In this document: in pieces, positions 8,888 through 18,794 of the stretch
How the letters are laid out: the number at the start of each line of letters is the position of its first letter
Position numbering within the stretch: the first letter of the stretch is position 1
Assembly: GCA_003577005.1 (NCBI GenBank)
Contig: QEUW01000012.1
Coordinates: 10,370-74,369, forward strand
DNA from: Chloroflexota bacterium
Lineage (GTDB): Bacteria; Chloroflexota; Anaerolineae; Caldilineales; Caldilineaceae
DNA length: 64,000 nt
Direction of reading: 5' to 3'
Notes under the pieces: model-generated
What the model was told of the DNA's origin: nothing
What the model saw: the letters and a program-made list of their open reading frames with translations, nothing else
Database searches by the model: none
Position numbers and translations under genes: made by a program

Positions 8888-9325
8888 TTACCGCCGGATA
8901 CGACCCAACTGCCAGAGCGCCAGCACAACCAGCCACTCCACCCCTGCGATACCAAAGCTGATGAAGCTGGTCTGGTCAATCAACACTTCACCGATAGCCC
9001 GTGCGCTATGCAACAAGGCAATCACGGCCACCAAAATCGCCACAAGCCGGCCAAAGCGGGCCGCCAGTCGCCCTTTCTCCACACCAGTGCGATACCAGTA
9101 CTCGGCAAAGATGATCACGATCAACAGCAGCAAACCCAGTATCAGGAAAAGAAAATTGCTGATAGCATGAGCAGCATAACGGTGAAGAGGGTTTACTGCA
9201 ATGAGGAAGCTGTAGCTGTCACGCACCACCAGCGCCGCCAGAACGGCCAGCGCAATGGTAACCAGCCACAGGAAATAAGCGACGCCATAGCGCAGCAGTG
9301 TGCGAGCCCCGTCAGTGTGCGCCAT
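8888..9325 (-). CDS. Small integral membrane protein, unknown function
   Basis: 145 residues from MAHTDG. This start is preferred because it overlaps the end of the upstream ABC ATPase gene by 14 nt, suggesting translational coupling; an upstream ATG at 9379 would overlap much more. Four hydrophobic segments are visible: about 13-32 (FLWLVTIALAVLAALVV), 50-70 (FLFLILGLLLLIVIIF), 87-102 and 119-136. There are no recognisable motifs. Its position at the 3' end of an Opp-type operon suggests a link with the transporter, but nothing in the protein supports a specific role. Confidence 0.6.
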   Translation of the reverse strand: MAHTDGARTLLRYGVAYFLWLVTIALAVLAALVVRDSYSFLIAVNPLHRYAAHAISNFLFLILGLLLLIVIIFAEYWYRTGVEKGRLAARFGRLVAILVAVIALLHSARAIGEVLIDQTSFISFGIAGVEWLVVLALWQLGRIRR

Positions 9326-10346
9326 TTGTCGTGCCAATACCTTGCAGAACAAGCTCTTCCGCAAAATGGCAACTGACAAAGTAATCGTTGCCTACGTTGC
9401 GCAATTGAGGCTCTTCTACTGTGCAGCGCTCACGGGCATACTTGCAGCGAGGGTGAAAGACACAGCCCGATGGCAGGCGCGCCAGGTCGGGTGGCTCGCC
9501 GGGGGTCACCGTACGTTGCCCGCGCATACGGTCGACGGTGCGCGGTACAGCGGCCAGTAGTAGTTCAGTGTAGGGGTGTTTTGGATGGCTCAGCAGCTCT
9601 TGTTTCGGACCCAGTTCTACCAATTTGCCCGCATACATCACGGCGATCCGGTCACTGATGTAGCGCACCACGGCCATGTTGTGCGAGACAAAAATATAGG
9701 TCAGGTGGTACTGCGCTTGCAGGTCTTCCAGCAGGTTCAATATCTGTGCCTGGATCGACACATCCAGCGCCGAGACCGGCTCGTCGGCCACGATCAGGCG
9801 TGGGTTGACTACCAGCGCACGCGCAATGCCGATGCGCTGGCGTTGTCCACCGCTAAAACTATGGGGAAACCGGCGCAGATGCTCCACCCGCAAGCCTACC
9901 TGGGTGACCACCTCTTTGACCCGCTCTTCCAATTCGCGGCCCTTGGCGATCCCGTTGACAAGGAGCGGCTCCCCCACCGTCTCCAGAATGTTCATGCGCG
10001 GATTGAGGGAAGAGAACGGGTCCTGGAAAATGATCTGGGCATTGCGCCGGAAGGTCCGCATCTGCGGGCCTTCCAGTTCGGTCACCGACAGCATCTCGCC
10101 GTTGACATGCAACAGGATCTTACCATCCGTTGGCTCGTACAGCCGGAGCAGACAGCGCCCCATGGTCGTCTTGCCACAGCCGCTCTCACCGACGACGCCC
10201 AAAGTCTCGCCGGCTCTTACCGTCAGATTGACCCCGTCAACCGCCTTTAGATAGCCTACGGTCTTGCGTAAGAACCCTTGATGTAGGGGAAAGTATTTTT
10301 TTAAGCCCTGCACTTCGAGCAGCACATCATTTTGTGCAGAAGTCAC
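9312..10346 (-). CDS. Oligopeptide/oligosaccharide ABC transporter ATP-binding protein, OppF type
   Basis: 344 residues. Walker A is GESGCGKTT (about 54-62), the signature is [15 protein letters not shown], Walker B is [12 protein letters not shown] and the switch His is in VSHNMAV. The C-terminal Opp/Dpp extension has cysteines in [15 protein letters not shown] plus a later Cys, the arrangement linked to a [4Fe-4S] cluster in Dpp-type ATPases. The start is GTG behind GGAGGTCCAACC. It would pair with the OppD-type ATPase 52 nt upstream to power the permeases. The neighbourhood is rich in sugar genes, so the cargo may be oligosaccharides rather than peptides. Confidence 0.9.
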   Translation of the reverse strand: MTSAQNDVLLEVQGLKKYFPLHQGFLRKTVGYLKAVDGVNLTVRAGETLGVVGESGCGKTTMGRCLLRLYEPTDGKILLHVNGEMLSVTELEGPQMRTFRRNAQIIFQDPFSSLNPRMNILETVGEPLLVNGIAKGRELEERVKEVVTQVGLRVEHLRRFPHSFSGGQRQRIGIARALVVNPRLIVADEPVSALDVSIQAQILNLLEDLQAQYHLTYIFVSHNMAVVRYISDRIAVMYAGKLVELGPKQELLSHPKHPYTELLLAAVPRTVDRMRGQRTVTPGEPPDLARLPSGCVFHPRCKYARERCTVEEPQLRNVGNDYFVSCHFAEELVLQGIGTTNGAH

Positions 10347-10398
10347 GGTTGGACCTCCAAAATTGTTCTAAGCGGGTTAACCCTCCACGGTGAACCGG

Positions 10399-11454
10399 TC
10401 AAGCGCGGTGCTCATCGGTGTAGAGGAAGCAGCGCACTTTGTGGCCGGGCGCCGTCTCGATCAGCGGCGGGCGCGCGGCGTCACATACCCCGCGGATGCG
10501 ATGTTCGCAGCGCGCATAGAAGGGGCAGCCTTTGTGGACGGCAAAGGGGCTGGGCAACACACCACTCACCGGCGTCAACCGTTCCAGAGGGCCATCGATC
10601 TTGGGAATCGAACGCCACAGCGCCTGGGTATAAGGATGCTGTGGGTTGTCAAAAAGTTCGTCGGCGCTGGCATGCTCCATTACCAGCCCCAGATACATCA
10701 CCATCACCTCGTCGGCCAGCCCGCCCACGACGGCCAGATCATGGCTGATGTACATGATCGCCATATTGAACTCGCTCTGCAGGTCTTTGAGCAACTCCAA
10801 GATCTGGGCCTCGATGGTCACGTCGAGCGCCGTGGTCGGCTCGTCGGCGATCAGGAGGCGTGGATTGCAGGCCAGCGCCATCGCAATCATCGCACGCTGG
10901 CGCATGCCGCCGCTAAACTGGTGCGGGTAGGCATCGACGCGCGCCTCTGCCCGTGGAATCCCGACGCGTCGCAGCAGTTCAATCGCCCGCTCACGCGCTT
11001 CCTTTTTGGTGACGTCTGGCAGATGGATGAGGATCGCCTCCATGATCTGGTCGCCAATGGTATGGACCGGGCTAAATGAGGTCATTGGCTCCTGAAAGAT
11101 CATGCCGATCTCTTTGCCACGGATACCGCGAAATTCCGAGCCAGTGGGCGGGAGTTCGGAAAGATTGATCACGCGATAGCCGGCGCCGTTCCCACTCAAA
11201 TGGAGCATGATCTTGCCGCCGATCTGCTTTGCCGGCGGCGACGGCACGATCCCCATGATCGACTGCGCGGTTACCGATTTCCCTGAACCGCTTTCGCCGA
11301 TCACCCCCAGGATGCGCCCCTGCCGGATGGTAAAGCTGACGCCGTCAACGGCGCGCACCACGCCCTCATGCAAGTAAAAGTAGACTTGCAGATCCTCTAC
11401 TTCGACCAGTACATCTTGTGGATTTGCCTGCGAATTTGCCATCGTATTGATCAT
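10399..11454 (-). CDS. Oligopeptide/oligosaccharide ABC transporter ATP-binding protein, OppD type
   Basis: 351 residues. It contains Walker [11 protein letters not shown], signature [15 protein letters not shown], Walker [13 protein letters not shown] and switch His in ISHDLAV. The C-terminus has the Opp-type cysteine cluster [16 protein letters not shown] and a later Cys. The 14-residue insert around [18 protein letters not shown] is also seen in a similar place in the OppF partner ([15 protein letters not shown]). MINTMANSQ offers two close ATGs and neither has a strong Shine-Dalgarno site, so the exact start is uncertain by four codons. Confidence 0.9.
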   Translation of the reverse strand: MINTMANSQANPQDVLVEVEDLQVYFYLHEGVVRAVDGVSFTIRQGRILGVIGESGSGKSVTAQSIMGIVPSPPAKQIGGKIMLHLSGNGAGYRVINLSELPPTGSEFRGIRGKEIGMIFQEPMTSFSPVHTIGDQIMEAILIHLPDVTKKEARERAIELLRRVGIPRAEARVDAYPHQFSGGMRQRAMIAMALACNPRLLIADEPTTALDVTIEAQILELLKDLQSEFNMAIMYISHDLAVVGGLADEVMVMYLGLVMEHASADELFDNPQHPYTQALWRSIPKIDGPLERLTPVSGVLPSPFAVHKGCPFYARCEHRIRGVCDAARPPLIETAPGHKVRCFLYTDEHRA

Positions 11455-11594
11455 TGGTCACTTATCATGCGTTGTCGAACACTCTATACTCAAATCAGAA
11501 TGAGAACTGGAGTTCTACTTTACACCCGCATTCCGGGAAAGGGCCAGCGAGCCTACTCGGCGGAGAAGCACACTGCCCAGTTCGCTGGAGCAAC

Positions 11595-12803
11595 TTAGCG
11601 GGTTGAGTACGGGTCAGCAGCATCGCGCAGACCGTCGCCGACAAAGTTAAAGAGCAGCACGGCCCCGATCACAAAGAGCGCCGGGATCAGCCGCCACGGC
11701 TGGTGGGCGACAGCGATCAGGTCCTGTGAATCTTGCAGCAACACACCCCAACTGACAGCCGGCGGTTGCATCCCTAGCCCCAAAAAGCTCAACGCCGTCT
11801 CACCTAGGATCGACCCTGGCACGGCCAGCGTGAGCGAAACGATCAGGTGGCTGGTAAAGCCGGGCATCAGGTGGCGGAAGATGATACGCGGTTGGCTGGC
11901 TCCTGCCGCCTGGGCAGCCAGGGCGTAATCTTCTTCGCGCAGGGCCAGCAGCTTGCCACGCACCACACGCGCCAGCCCGGTCCAGCCCACAACCGACAAA
12001 ATCACCGTGATGGCAAAGTAGGTCTTGATCACCGGCCAATCACGCGGCAGAGCCGCCGAAAGCGCCATCCAGAAGGGCAACTGCGGGATCGAGATCAGAA
12101 AGTCGATGGTGCGCTGGATGATCTCATCGGCGATCCCGCCAAAGTAGCCCGAAATGCCGCCCAACAGCACCCCAAGGATAAAGCTGAGTAACACGCCGAT
12201 CAAGCCGATGGAGAGGGAGACCCGCGCCCCATAGATCGTGCGCGAAAAGATATCGCGCCCCAGTTCGTCGGCCCCAAACAGCAAGAGCGGAGGCGCGCCC
12301 TGGTCCGTCCCAAAGAGATGGAGATTGGTGCGCCACAACCCCCAGAAACGATACTCGTCGCCACGCACAAAGAAGCGGATCGGATAGATTTCGCTCTCAT
12401 CTTCGGTGAAGCGGTAGCGAAAGGTCTGTTGGTCGAGTGTTCGATCCAGACCGTAGACAAACGGGCGCTGCAAGCCCTGCTCGCTGAACAGCCGGATACG
12501 CGTCGGCGGCGCGCTCTGATAGCCATCAAAGCGTCGCGTGGTTATATAGGGGGTGACAAATTCGGCGAACGTTGCCAACAGGTATAAGATGATCAGCAAA
12601 ATCAGGGAGACCAACGCCAACCGGTGGCGCATAAAACGCCAGCGGATCAACTGCCACTGCGAAGCGTAATAATAGCGTTCGTCCGCGGCATCGCCCCGCT
12701 CATCGACCCGCTCGATGCTGGTGTCCTGTTCCAGCTCATCGGCTGGCTGCGCCCCACGGATCAGTTCACCCTTGCCCAGCTTGGCCTGTTCCTGAAGACT
12801 CAT
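11595..12803 (-). CDS. ABC transporter permease, OppC type
   Basis: 402 residues from MSLQEQ. This ATG overlaps the stop of the upstream permease gene as ATGA, which decides the start over an ATG 13 codons upstream. After a charged cytoplasmic N-terminus there is one helix (about 65-85), a long extracytoplasmic insert of about 110 residues, then five helices. The BPD_transp_1 EAA loop reads LAAQAAGASQPRIIFRHLMPG. The insert ends in LLLFGADELGRDIFSR, the OppC hallmark; its length is above that of enteric OppC. It forms the membrane pore with the OppB-type partner. Confidence 0.88.
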   Translation of the reverse strand: MSLQEQAKLGKGELIRGAQPADELEQDTSIERVDERGDAADERYYYASQWQLIRWRFMRHRLALVSLILLIILYLLATFAEFVTPYITTRRFDGYQSAPPTRIRLFSEQGLQRPFVYGLDRTLDQQTFRYRFTEDESEIYPIRFFVRGDEYRFWGLWRTNLHLFGTDQGAPPLLLFGADELGRDIFSRTIYGARVSLSIGLIGVLLSFILGVLLGGISGYFGGIADEIIQRTIDFLISIPQLPFWMALSAALPRDWPVIKTYFAITVILSVVGWTGLARVVRGKLLALREEDYALAAQAAGASQPRIIFRHLMPGFTSHLIVSLTLAVPGSILGETALSFLGLGMQPPAVSWGVLLQDSQDLIAVAHQPWRLIPALFVIGAVLLFNFVGDGLRDAADPYSTR

Positions 12804-13798
12804 TTGCTGACCCCTTCGTACCGGATGCGCGGGTCGGCCCACGCCAGGTAGATATCCGACAAAAGCGTGCCGATGACCGTCAGTGCGCTCAAGATCAAGA
12901 CGATGCTACCCGTCAGGTACATGTCTTGCGCCAGCGTGGCGCGCAGCAACAACGGCCCGATGCTCGGCAGACTCAGGACAATTGAAATTAACACCTCACC
13001 CGAGAAGATGGCTGGCAACAGCCAACCAATCGTGCTAAAGATCGGATTCAGGGCTAGCCGCACCGGGTACTTAAAGAGGATCCTAAACTCGGAAAGCCCT
13101 TTGGCGCGGGCCGTGATCACATACTGCTTCTTCAGCTCGTCAAGCAAGTTGTTGCGCATGACACGGATCGTTGCGCCCGTACTGGCCAGACCGATAATGA
13201 TCAACGGCAGGATGAGATGCTTGAGCATATCGGTGAATTTGCCCCAACTCCACGGCGCATCCAAATACTGGTTAGAATAGAGACCGAGCGCCGAGAAGTT
13301 GAAAACGCGAAATATGCCCCAGGCCAACAGCATGGCCAGCAAAAAGCCCGGCGTAGCCAGCCCAATAAAGCCCAAAAAGGTGGCGATATAATCGAGCAGC
13401 GAATATTGATTCGTGGCCGAATAGATCCCAATCGGGATGGCGATCAGCCACGAGACAATCAGCGACATGAGCGAGATGCCCAATGTGAGCGGCAACCGTT
13501 CGCGCAGGATCTCGTTAACCGGCTTGCCCCATTGGAACGACCAACCGAAATCGCCCTTGGTTATGATTCCCTGCATCCACTTCAAATAGCGCACATACAT
13601 TGGCTGGTCAAAGCCGTACATTCGAGTGAGGCGCTCTGCTTCATCTGCTTGCAGTTCAATGCCAGAGGCGCGCAAGTTGGTGATGTACGTGCTGACCCAA
13701 TCCCCTGGCGGCAACTCAATGACAAAAAATGAGGTCATCGAAATCAACAATAGAATTGGAACCAACATCACCACCCGACGAATAATAAAATATAACAC
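12800..13798 (-). CDS. ABC transporter permease, OppB type
   Basis: 332 residues from a GTG at 13798 (VLYFIIRRVVMLVPIL), preceded by GGAGG ten nt upstream. This matches the usual OppB N-terminus; the longer frame back to 13906 only adds translated ATGCGTG repeat and is rejected. Six hydrophobic segments are present. The EAA loop reads ARAKGLSEFRILFKYPVRLA. It heads the permease-permease-ATPase-ATPase run and is separated from the binding-protein gene by a strong hairpin, a common device for making more binding protein than permease. Confidence 0.88.
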   Translation of the reverse strand: MLYFIIRRVVMLVPILLLISMTSFFVIELPPGDWVSTYITNLRASGIELQADEAERLTRMYGFDQPMYVRYLKWMQGIITKGDFGWSFQWGKPVNEILRERLPLTLGISLMSLIVSWLIAIPIGIYSATNQYSLLDYIATFLGFIGLATPGFLLAMLLAWGIFRVFNFSALGLYSNQYLDAPWSWGKFTDMLKHLILPLIIIGLASTGATIRVMRNNLLDELKKQYVITARAKGLSEFRILFKYPVRLALNPIFSTIGWLLPAIFSGEVLISIVLSLPSIGPLLLRATLAQDMYLTGSIVLILSALTVIGTLLSDIYLAWADPRIRYEGVSK

Positions 13799-13875
13799 GA
13801 CAGCTTTTCCTCCAGTGCAGCAGCTATTGTGGACATGCAGCGGACGGTGGAACGACAATATGTGATGCGTGATGC

Positions 13876-13920
13876 GTGATGCGTGATGCGTGTCAAACAT
13901 AGACACGCATCACGCATCAC
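13876..13920. terminator. Hairpin between binding-protein and permease genes (19-bp perfect stem)
   Basis: Arms 13876-13894 and 13902-13920 are perfectly complementary with a 7-nt loop. They are made of the word GTGATGC repeated in tandem, with further copies extending to 13862. It lies just after the binding-protein stop at 13952. Inferred to be an attenuating terminator or an mRNA-stabilising 3' end that raises binding-protein expression relative to the permeases. Confidence 0.75.
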
Positions 13921-13951
13921 CTCTATCCATCAACTCTGACCCGCCGAACTC

Positions 13952-15934
13952 CTACGGAGCGTACCACAACTGCTCGCCAGCAAAGTTGGCGGCGATGGCG
14001 TAACCGCCCTGCGGCACGTTGCGCAGGTTCTTGTTGGCGATCATGGGGTATTTGACCTGTTCGACGATCTGGATGAGCGGCAGATTTGCGCGTGACCAGG
14101 CATACCCGTCTTCCCTCAACTGGTTATACTCATCTGAACCGGAGACAGCACTCCAGCGCTGGGCGTCCAGTGCAAAGACATCTTTCACCCATTGCGGCGG
14201 CTCCTCGCCTTCTGCGCCACCGGAGGTGTGCCACAGCCACCAGGCGCGACCAACCCCCCGCTCAATTGTGCCGCCGGTCCAGTCGCTGTCCCAACCCTGG
14301 TCGTGGCTCCAGCCGACGCTCATCTGCAACTCATTGGCATTGTTGCGCTGACCAAACAGCGATGCATCGATGCGTCTGACTTGCACGTTGAGGCCCACAT
14401 CTTTCAGGTGCTCGGCCACCAACTCGGCGACAGGCTCCAGGTCGGGCGCTTGGGCGCCATGTTCGAGCAGAATCGAAAAAGGCTGGCCTTCGGGGCTCAG
14501 GCGGAAACCATCGGCGTCGCGTTCGGTCATGCCGAGTTCATCGAGCAGTGCGTTGGCCCGCTCTAGGTCACGCTGCGAAAATTCTTCGCCCACTGAGACC
14601 AACGGCAGCGAGGCGAACCCGTAATAGATGCTGTCGATGATCTCCTGGCGGTCGAGGGCCAGGCTCAGCGCCTGGCGGAAGCGCACATCCTGCGCAAGCT
14701 GGCGCCAGGTCGGGTCGTCAAAGGTCTGATTCAGCCGGATCATGCTGGAATCGACGTGCATATCAAGCAAAACGGTGTTAAAGCCAGCGCGCTCTTCGTT
14801 TTCCTTGTAGAGCGGCACCTTGACCAGGCCCGTGCTCTCGCGCAGGAAGTCGATGTCGCCGGTCAGCACGCGCTGGTTGACCATCTCCACATCTTCCACC
14901 TGGACCGAGACAATTTTGTCGATGTAGGGAAGCTGTTTGCCTTCCGTATCGACTTTGAAATAGTAGGGGTTGCGCTCGAAGACCTTTACGCCAGGTGTAT
15001 CGGACACCACGGAAATCCACGGGTTCAACGTGGGGAAGCCGATGCAGCGATCAGCAGTGGCGTGCCAGTTCTCGCAACGCTTCTGGGTGAAGAGTTGCCA
15101 CCATTCGTCGGTCAGGTTATTCTCGGCGAGCAGCGGCTGCAGCTCTTCCATCGGCGTAAAGTCGGGATGGTATTGTTTCAGAATGTGGGCGGGGTTGACC
15201 AGCTCGGTGTAGCCATTCCAGCCCTCGATAGTGATGTTGCGCAGGAAGCCACCATAGGGCTGGCTAAAGGTGAGCTTAAAGGTGAAGTCATCCAGGATCT
15301 CCAGTTGGCCTGGATCACCTGCCGGGTCATAGCCGGTGCGGAAGCGCGCTTTAATACCACTGGGGGAGAGCTGTTCATTGTTGTAGATGTTCTCCCAGGT
15401 GAACCGGACATCTTCGGTGGTCACCGGCTCGCCATCGGACCACTTCATACCTTCACGCATGTAGAAGGTGAAGGTCGTGTTGTCATCGCTCACCTCAAAG
15501 TCTTTGAGCACGTTGCCCTGGATATTCTGCACACTCAGGCCGGGCGCCTGCAACAGCGGCTCGTTGAGCATGACAAAGACATCCGGCGCCCAGTCGGCCA
15601 CGCTGTGAGCCGTGTTGATCGTGCCGCCGTACTGGCCGGGTTGCCAGTCTGGCAGGTCTTCTTCACTGATCAAGACGCCAGGCCCGATAACTTTGGGGTC
15701 CTTGGGCAGGCGCTCTGCCAGCGGTGGCAGTTCACCCGCAGCTACCTTCTCTGCCAGCGCGGGCGCCTCCAGGCCACCGTCGCCAGGTGCGGCGGCTTCC
15801 TGAGCGGGGGCTGCCTCCTGTTGGGCAGGTTGTTCTGCCGCTGCTGGCTGCTCAACCGCCGCCGGGCCGCCACCACAGGCAGAAAGCACCAGCGCCAGGA
15901 CGACGAGTAGGCTGAAAAGTCTCATCTTCCTCAT
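13952..15934 (-). CDS. ABC transporter substrate-binding lipoprotein, family 5
   Basis: 660 residues. The signal peptide ends in a lipobox VLSAC with the lipidated Cys at C20. A roughly 40-residue Ala/Pro/Gln/Glu linker follows (PAAAEQPAQQEAAPAQ), then an SBP_bac_5 fold containing MREGMKWSDGEPVTTEDV, the diagnostic family segment, and LSLALDRQEIID later on. ATG follows AGGAGG with an 8-nt spacer. Family 5 proteins bind peptides, nickel, or in many thermophiles and Chloroflexota oligosaccharides; nearby sugar genes favour the latter. It is first in the transporter operon. Confidence 0.92.
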   Translation of the reverse strand: MRKMRLFSLLVVLALVLSACGGGPAAVEQPAAAEQPAQQEAAPAQEAAAPGDGGLEAPALAEKVAAGELPPLAERLPKDPKVIGPGVLISEEDLPDWQPGQYGGTINTAHSVADWAPDVFVMLNEPLLQAPGLSVQNIQGNVLKDFEVSDDNTTFTFYMREGMKWSDGEPVTTEDVRFTWENIYNNEQLSPSGIKARFRTGYDPAGDPGQLEILDDFTFKLTFSQPYGGFLRNITIEGWNGYTELVNPAHILKQYHPDFTPMEELQPLLAENNLTDEWWQLFTQKRCENWHATADRCIGFPTLNPWISVVSDTPGVKVFERNPYYFKVDTEGKQLPYIDKIVSVQVEDVEMVNQRVLTGDIDFLRESTGLVKVPLYKENEERAGFNTVLLDMHVDSSMIRLNQTFDDPTWRQLAQDVRFRQALSLALDRQEIIDSIYYGFASLPLVSVGEEFSQRDLERANALLDELGMTERDADGFRLSPEGQPFSILLEHGAQAPDLEPVAELVAEHLKDVGLNVQVRRIDASLFGQRNNANELQMSVGWSHDQGWDSDWTGGTIERGVGRAWWLWHTSGGAEGEEPPQWVKDVFALDAQRWSAVSGSDEYNQLREDGYAWSRANLPLIQIVEQVKYPMIANKNLRNVPQGGYAIAANFAGEQLWYAP

Positions 15935-16172
15935 GTGGATTTCCTCCTAGCACAACGTATGAAAAGGGAACAGATAGGAAACAAACAGATGATAGACGAC
16001 AACGCCCGCCAACTTGTGCGATGACGAACAATGCGAGGAGCGTGGTCGGTACTCCCAGCTTCTGTAACAACGAGGCTCTGGCAGTCATAACTAGGGAGCT
16101 TGAACTGGTGTCTCCACTCTACCATCTTGTTGAACAATGTGCAAATGATGATCTTCAAACCCTGGCCGCCAG

Positions 16173-16940
16173 CTACACCAGTTGGACTGCCATCCCCAAT
16201 GCCTGGAGCGCCTTGACTTCATCCACCGGCGCGCCCGCGTCGGTGATTAACTGATGAACCTTGTGGGCTGGCGCGATCAACGCCGTCCGCACCGCGCCAA
16301 GCTTTGACGAATCTGCCAGCAGGATCACCTCGCGCGCCGCCTCGACAGCCCGGCGCTTGACCGGGATCTGTTCCAGATCGGCGTTGGTGACACCGGCATC
16401 AGCCGAGACCCCCCCTGCGGCAATAAAAGCCTTGTCAAAGTGCATGTCATACGCTTGCATATTGTTGATCGCCAACACGCCGCCAAAGGTCTGGGAGGCA
16501 GCGTGGAGCGTGCCGCCGATCACAATCAAGGTGATGGGATCGTACTGCGCCAGGCGGTTGACAATGTTCAGCCCGTATGTCACCACGGTAATATGGCTGC
16601 GCTCTCCCAAAAACGGAGCCATACACTCGGTGGTTGTGCCCCCATCGACAAAGATCGTCTCCCCCGGCTGGACCAGTTGCGCCGCTGCACGGCCGATCCG
16701 CCCTTTCTCAGCCAGATGAGAAACCCGGCGTTCGGTAAAGGGCGCTTCGTCGGCCACCCCATTGGCGCCGAGCGCGCCGCCATAGGTGCGCTGTAACAGG
16801 CCAGACTCGTGTAGGAAATTGAGGTCGCGGCGGATCGAAGCGCGGCTCACACCAAACTGCTCGGCCAGTTCCGCAACGCTGACCCGTGCGTTGGCTTCAA
16901 CCAACTTGCGAATCGCCTGGCGCCGTTCTGCAGAGTACAT
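16173..16940 (-). CDS. DeoR/GlpR-family transcriptional repressor
   Basis: 255 residues from MYSAERRQ, the usual DeoR start, with GAAGGG upstream; an ATG 19 codons earlier is less likely. The N-terminal winged HTH reads VSVAELAEQFGVSRASIRRDL, followed by the family's LQRTYGGAL. The sensor domain contains VDGGTTTECMAPFL and LLADSSKLGAV, the phosphosugar-binding region of DeoRC. It is located between the transporter operon (same strand, downstream) and a divergent oxidoreductase gene, so it most likely controls both in response to a sugar phosphate. Confidence 0.9.
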   Translation of the reverse strand: MYSAERRQAIRKLVEANARVSVAELAEQFGVSRASIRRDLNFLHESGLLQRTYGGALGANGVADEAPFTERRVSHLAEKGRIGRAAAQLVQPGETIFVDGGTTTECMAPFLGERSHITVVTYGLNIVNRLAQYDPITLIVIGGTLHAASQTFGGVLAINNMQAYDMHFDKAFIAAGGVSADAGVTNADLEQIPVKRRAVEAAREVILLADSSKLGAVRTALIAPAHKVHQLITDAGAPVDEVKALQALGMAVQLV

Positions 16941-17382
16941 TGCGATGGACCCTTCGTCCAGGTTAGGCAGCGGTTGTAACAGGAAAGCCTGTTCCATGCA
17001 ATTCCAAAGCTATGGTTCCAAACAGAATATGAAGTCAGAGGAACCGGCTGTAATATGCTTTGCCAGGTGGGCTGCTCGGTGGAGGGAAATAGCCCTCTGC
17101 ACTCCTCTTGCCTGAGAACAACTCTAGAACAGAAGTAGGCTGCTATGCATTTTTGTTTATTCTTGCTGGATAGTGTGCAGTCTAGCAGGTTGTTGCGCAT
17201 TTGTCAACTAATCTTTGGAAAAAATCTGGCTCCTTTCATTTATAGGACGCCTTTGCCGTTAAAAACTTGCGATCCGAGTCGATTTTGCGTACCCTGAAAA
17301 CGCAAATTAGAAGCGCACCGCACATCACAGGTTGATAAGGGGGCAACCCCATCCTTTCTCACTTCCCGCAAGGAGCAGAACC
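16941..17382. promoter_or_regulatory. Divergent intergenic region, DeoR-family gene / oxidoreductase gene
   Basis: No coding signal is seen in these 442 bases. The region is AT-richer than its surroundings and should hold promoters for both divergent genes. The clearest element is the inverted repeat TTTGCGT (17284-17290) / ACGCAAA (17300-17306). Confidence 0.5.
17284..17306. promoter_or_regulatory. Candidate operator: inverted repeat TTTGCGT-N9-ACGCAAA
   Basis: Perfect 7-nt arms with a 9-nt spacer lie about 80 nt upstream of the oxidoreductase ATG and 345 nt upstream of the repressor ATG. Its position suits a site for the adjacent DeoR-family repressor, but DeoR operators vary widely and no second copy was found. 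Confidence 0.35.
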
Positions 17383-18639
17383 ATGCAGACACTCAAAATC
17401 GGCTTTGTGGGCGCAGGCTTTATCGCCCGCTTCCAGGTGCAGGCCATTAGGCAAGTGCGCAACATCGAAGTAACCGGCGTCACCTCGCGCACGCGAGCAC
17501 ACGCCGAGGCGTTGGCGAAGCTGGTGCGCGAGAACGGTGTCGGCGAATGCGTCGTCTATGACAGCATCACCGAGATGGCAAAACAAGTGGATGCTATCGC
17601 CATCTATGCGCCCAATTATTTGCGCGTTGAGATGGTCGAAGAGATCGTTGAGGCAGTCAAACAAGGCGCCGCCCTCAAGGGCGTGATCTGCGAGAAGCCG
17701 CTAGGCCGCACCGTGCGCGAGGCGCGCCAACTGGTGGAACTGGCGCAATCGGTCGGGCTAAAAACCGCCTATTTTGAAAACCAGCTCTTTATGAAACCGC
17801 TGCGCACGCAGATGGCCCAATTGGCGCCCCAGCAACGCACCATGGGGCCGCCCCTCCTGGTGCGCTCGGCGGAGGAGCACGGCGGTCCCCACGAACCCTG
17901 GTTTTGGGACCCCACCCGCCAGGGCGGTGGCGTCCTCTCCGACATGGGCTGTCACAGCATCGCCGTCGGCTGGTATGCGTTGACGCCGCTGGGGAAGCCG
18001 CCAACTTTCTTGGAGCCGGTAGCGGTCAACGCCGAAGTAGCGCTCTTGAAGTGGGGGCTGCCGGAATGGCGCCAGAAACTGCTGGAGCGCTTCGGCGTGG
18101 ACTATGCAAAGACACCGGCGGAAGACTTTACGACTGGAATGTTTACTTATCGCAACCCGGAAAGCGGACAACTGGTCAAGGCACAATTTTCCAATTCATG
18201 GATGTTCGAGAAGCAGGGCCTCCGTCTCTTTATGGATGGGATGGGGCCGGGTTATGCCTTTGAGATCAACACCCTCCTCTCCAGCCTGCAAATCTTTATC
18301 GGCGACGTAGCCGCCGAAGCCATCGCCGATGCCGAAAAGGCGCTCGAAAAGGCCACCGCCTCGCGCGGTCTGCTCGCCGTCCACCACAACGAGGCCGACC
18401 TTTACGGCTATCCCGACGAAAACCTAGACGCAGCCAACGCCTTTCTAGCCGGACGCGACGCCTTTCTGCCCTGGAGCTACGGGCTTGAGATCACCAAACT
18501 AGTCATGGCTGCCTATCTCTCGGCTGAACGCCGCCAGACCATCGACCTGACCGACCCGGCTACCCAGCAAGAGTTGGAGAACTATGTGCCGCTGATCCAA
18601 CAAGGACGCGGCGCTGAGGTGCTGGCGGTGGGCGCCTGA
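17383..18639 (+). CDS. Gfo/Idh/MocA family oxidoreductase
   Basis: 418 residues from MQTLKIG. ATG follows AAGGAGCAGAACC; an upstream ATG would add 17 residues without a ribosome site. The Rossmann motif is IGFVGAGFIARFQ and EKP appears as CEKPLGRTVREAR near residue 107. The body is longer than the usual 330-350 residues, with the extra length in the C-terminal domain. GGGVLSDMGCHSIAVGWYAL is the probable catalytic block. It is divergent from the DeoR-type gene and probably under its control. Substrate unknown. Confidence 0.87.
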   Translation: MQTLKIGFVGAGFIARFQVQAIRQVRNIEVTGVTSRTRAHAEALAKLVRENGVGECVVYDSITEMAKQVDAIAIYAPNYLRVEMVEEIVEAVKQGAALKGVICEKPLGRTVREARQLVELAQSVGLKTAYFENQLFMKPLRTQMAQLAPQQRTMGPPLLVRSAEEHGGPHEPWFWDPTRQGGGVLSDMGCHSIAVGWYALTPLGKPPTFLEPVAVNAEVALLKWGLPEWRQKLLERFGVDYAKTPAEDFTTGMFTYRNPESGQLVKAQFSNSWMFEKQGLRLFMDGMGPGYAFEINTLLSSLQIFIGDVAAEAIADAEKALEKATASRGLLAVHHNEADLYGYPDENLDAANAFLAGRDAFLPWSYGLEITKLVMAAYLSAERRQTIDLTDPATQQELENYVPLIQQGRGAEVLAVGA

Positions 18640-18642
18640 GTG

Positions 18643-18673
18643 GGTGCGTTGCACGCATAACGTGCGATGCACC
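18643..18673. repeat. GTGC-family hairpin repeat, copy 1
   Basis: GGTGCGTTGCAC (18643-18654) and GTGCGATGCACC (18662-18673) face each other over a 7-nt loop with two mismatches. It begins 4 nt after a stop codon. The same sequence recurs at 22762, 45078, 50548 and 60987. Confidence 0.8.
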
Positions 18674-18761
18674 TCAGCGTCATCGATAACATGGGTGCAT
18701 CGCGCCTTGCAGACTTCGCTGATAGCCACCATGTGCGCTGCCGCTTCGGCGTTGTTGGAGC

Positions 18762-18780
18762 ACAGGTGCAATGCACCTGT
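18762..18780. repeat. GTGC-family palindrome, half-element copy
   Basis: ACAGGTGCA-A-TGCACCTGT is a perfect 9-bp palindrome around one central base. It lies about 90 nt past copy 1 and 15 nt past the stop of the convergent GNAT gene. Together the two copies may end transcription from both sides. Confidence 0.65.
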
Positions 18781-18794
18781 TCGACGTTCCAGCA

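Noticed and set aside
13799..13906. N-terminal extension of the OppB-type permease
   Set aside because: The extra 36 residues are translated ATGCGTG repeat; a GTG with GGAGG upstream fits the family start.
14756..15910. 384-codon plus-strand frame
   Set aside because: Antisense to the substrate-binding protein, which has a signal peptide and full family homology.
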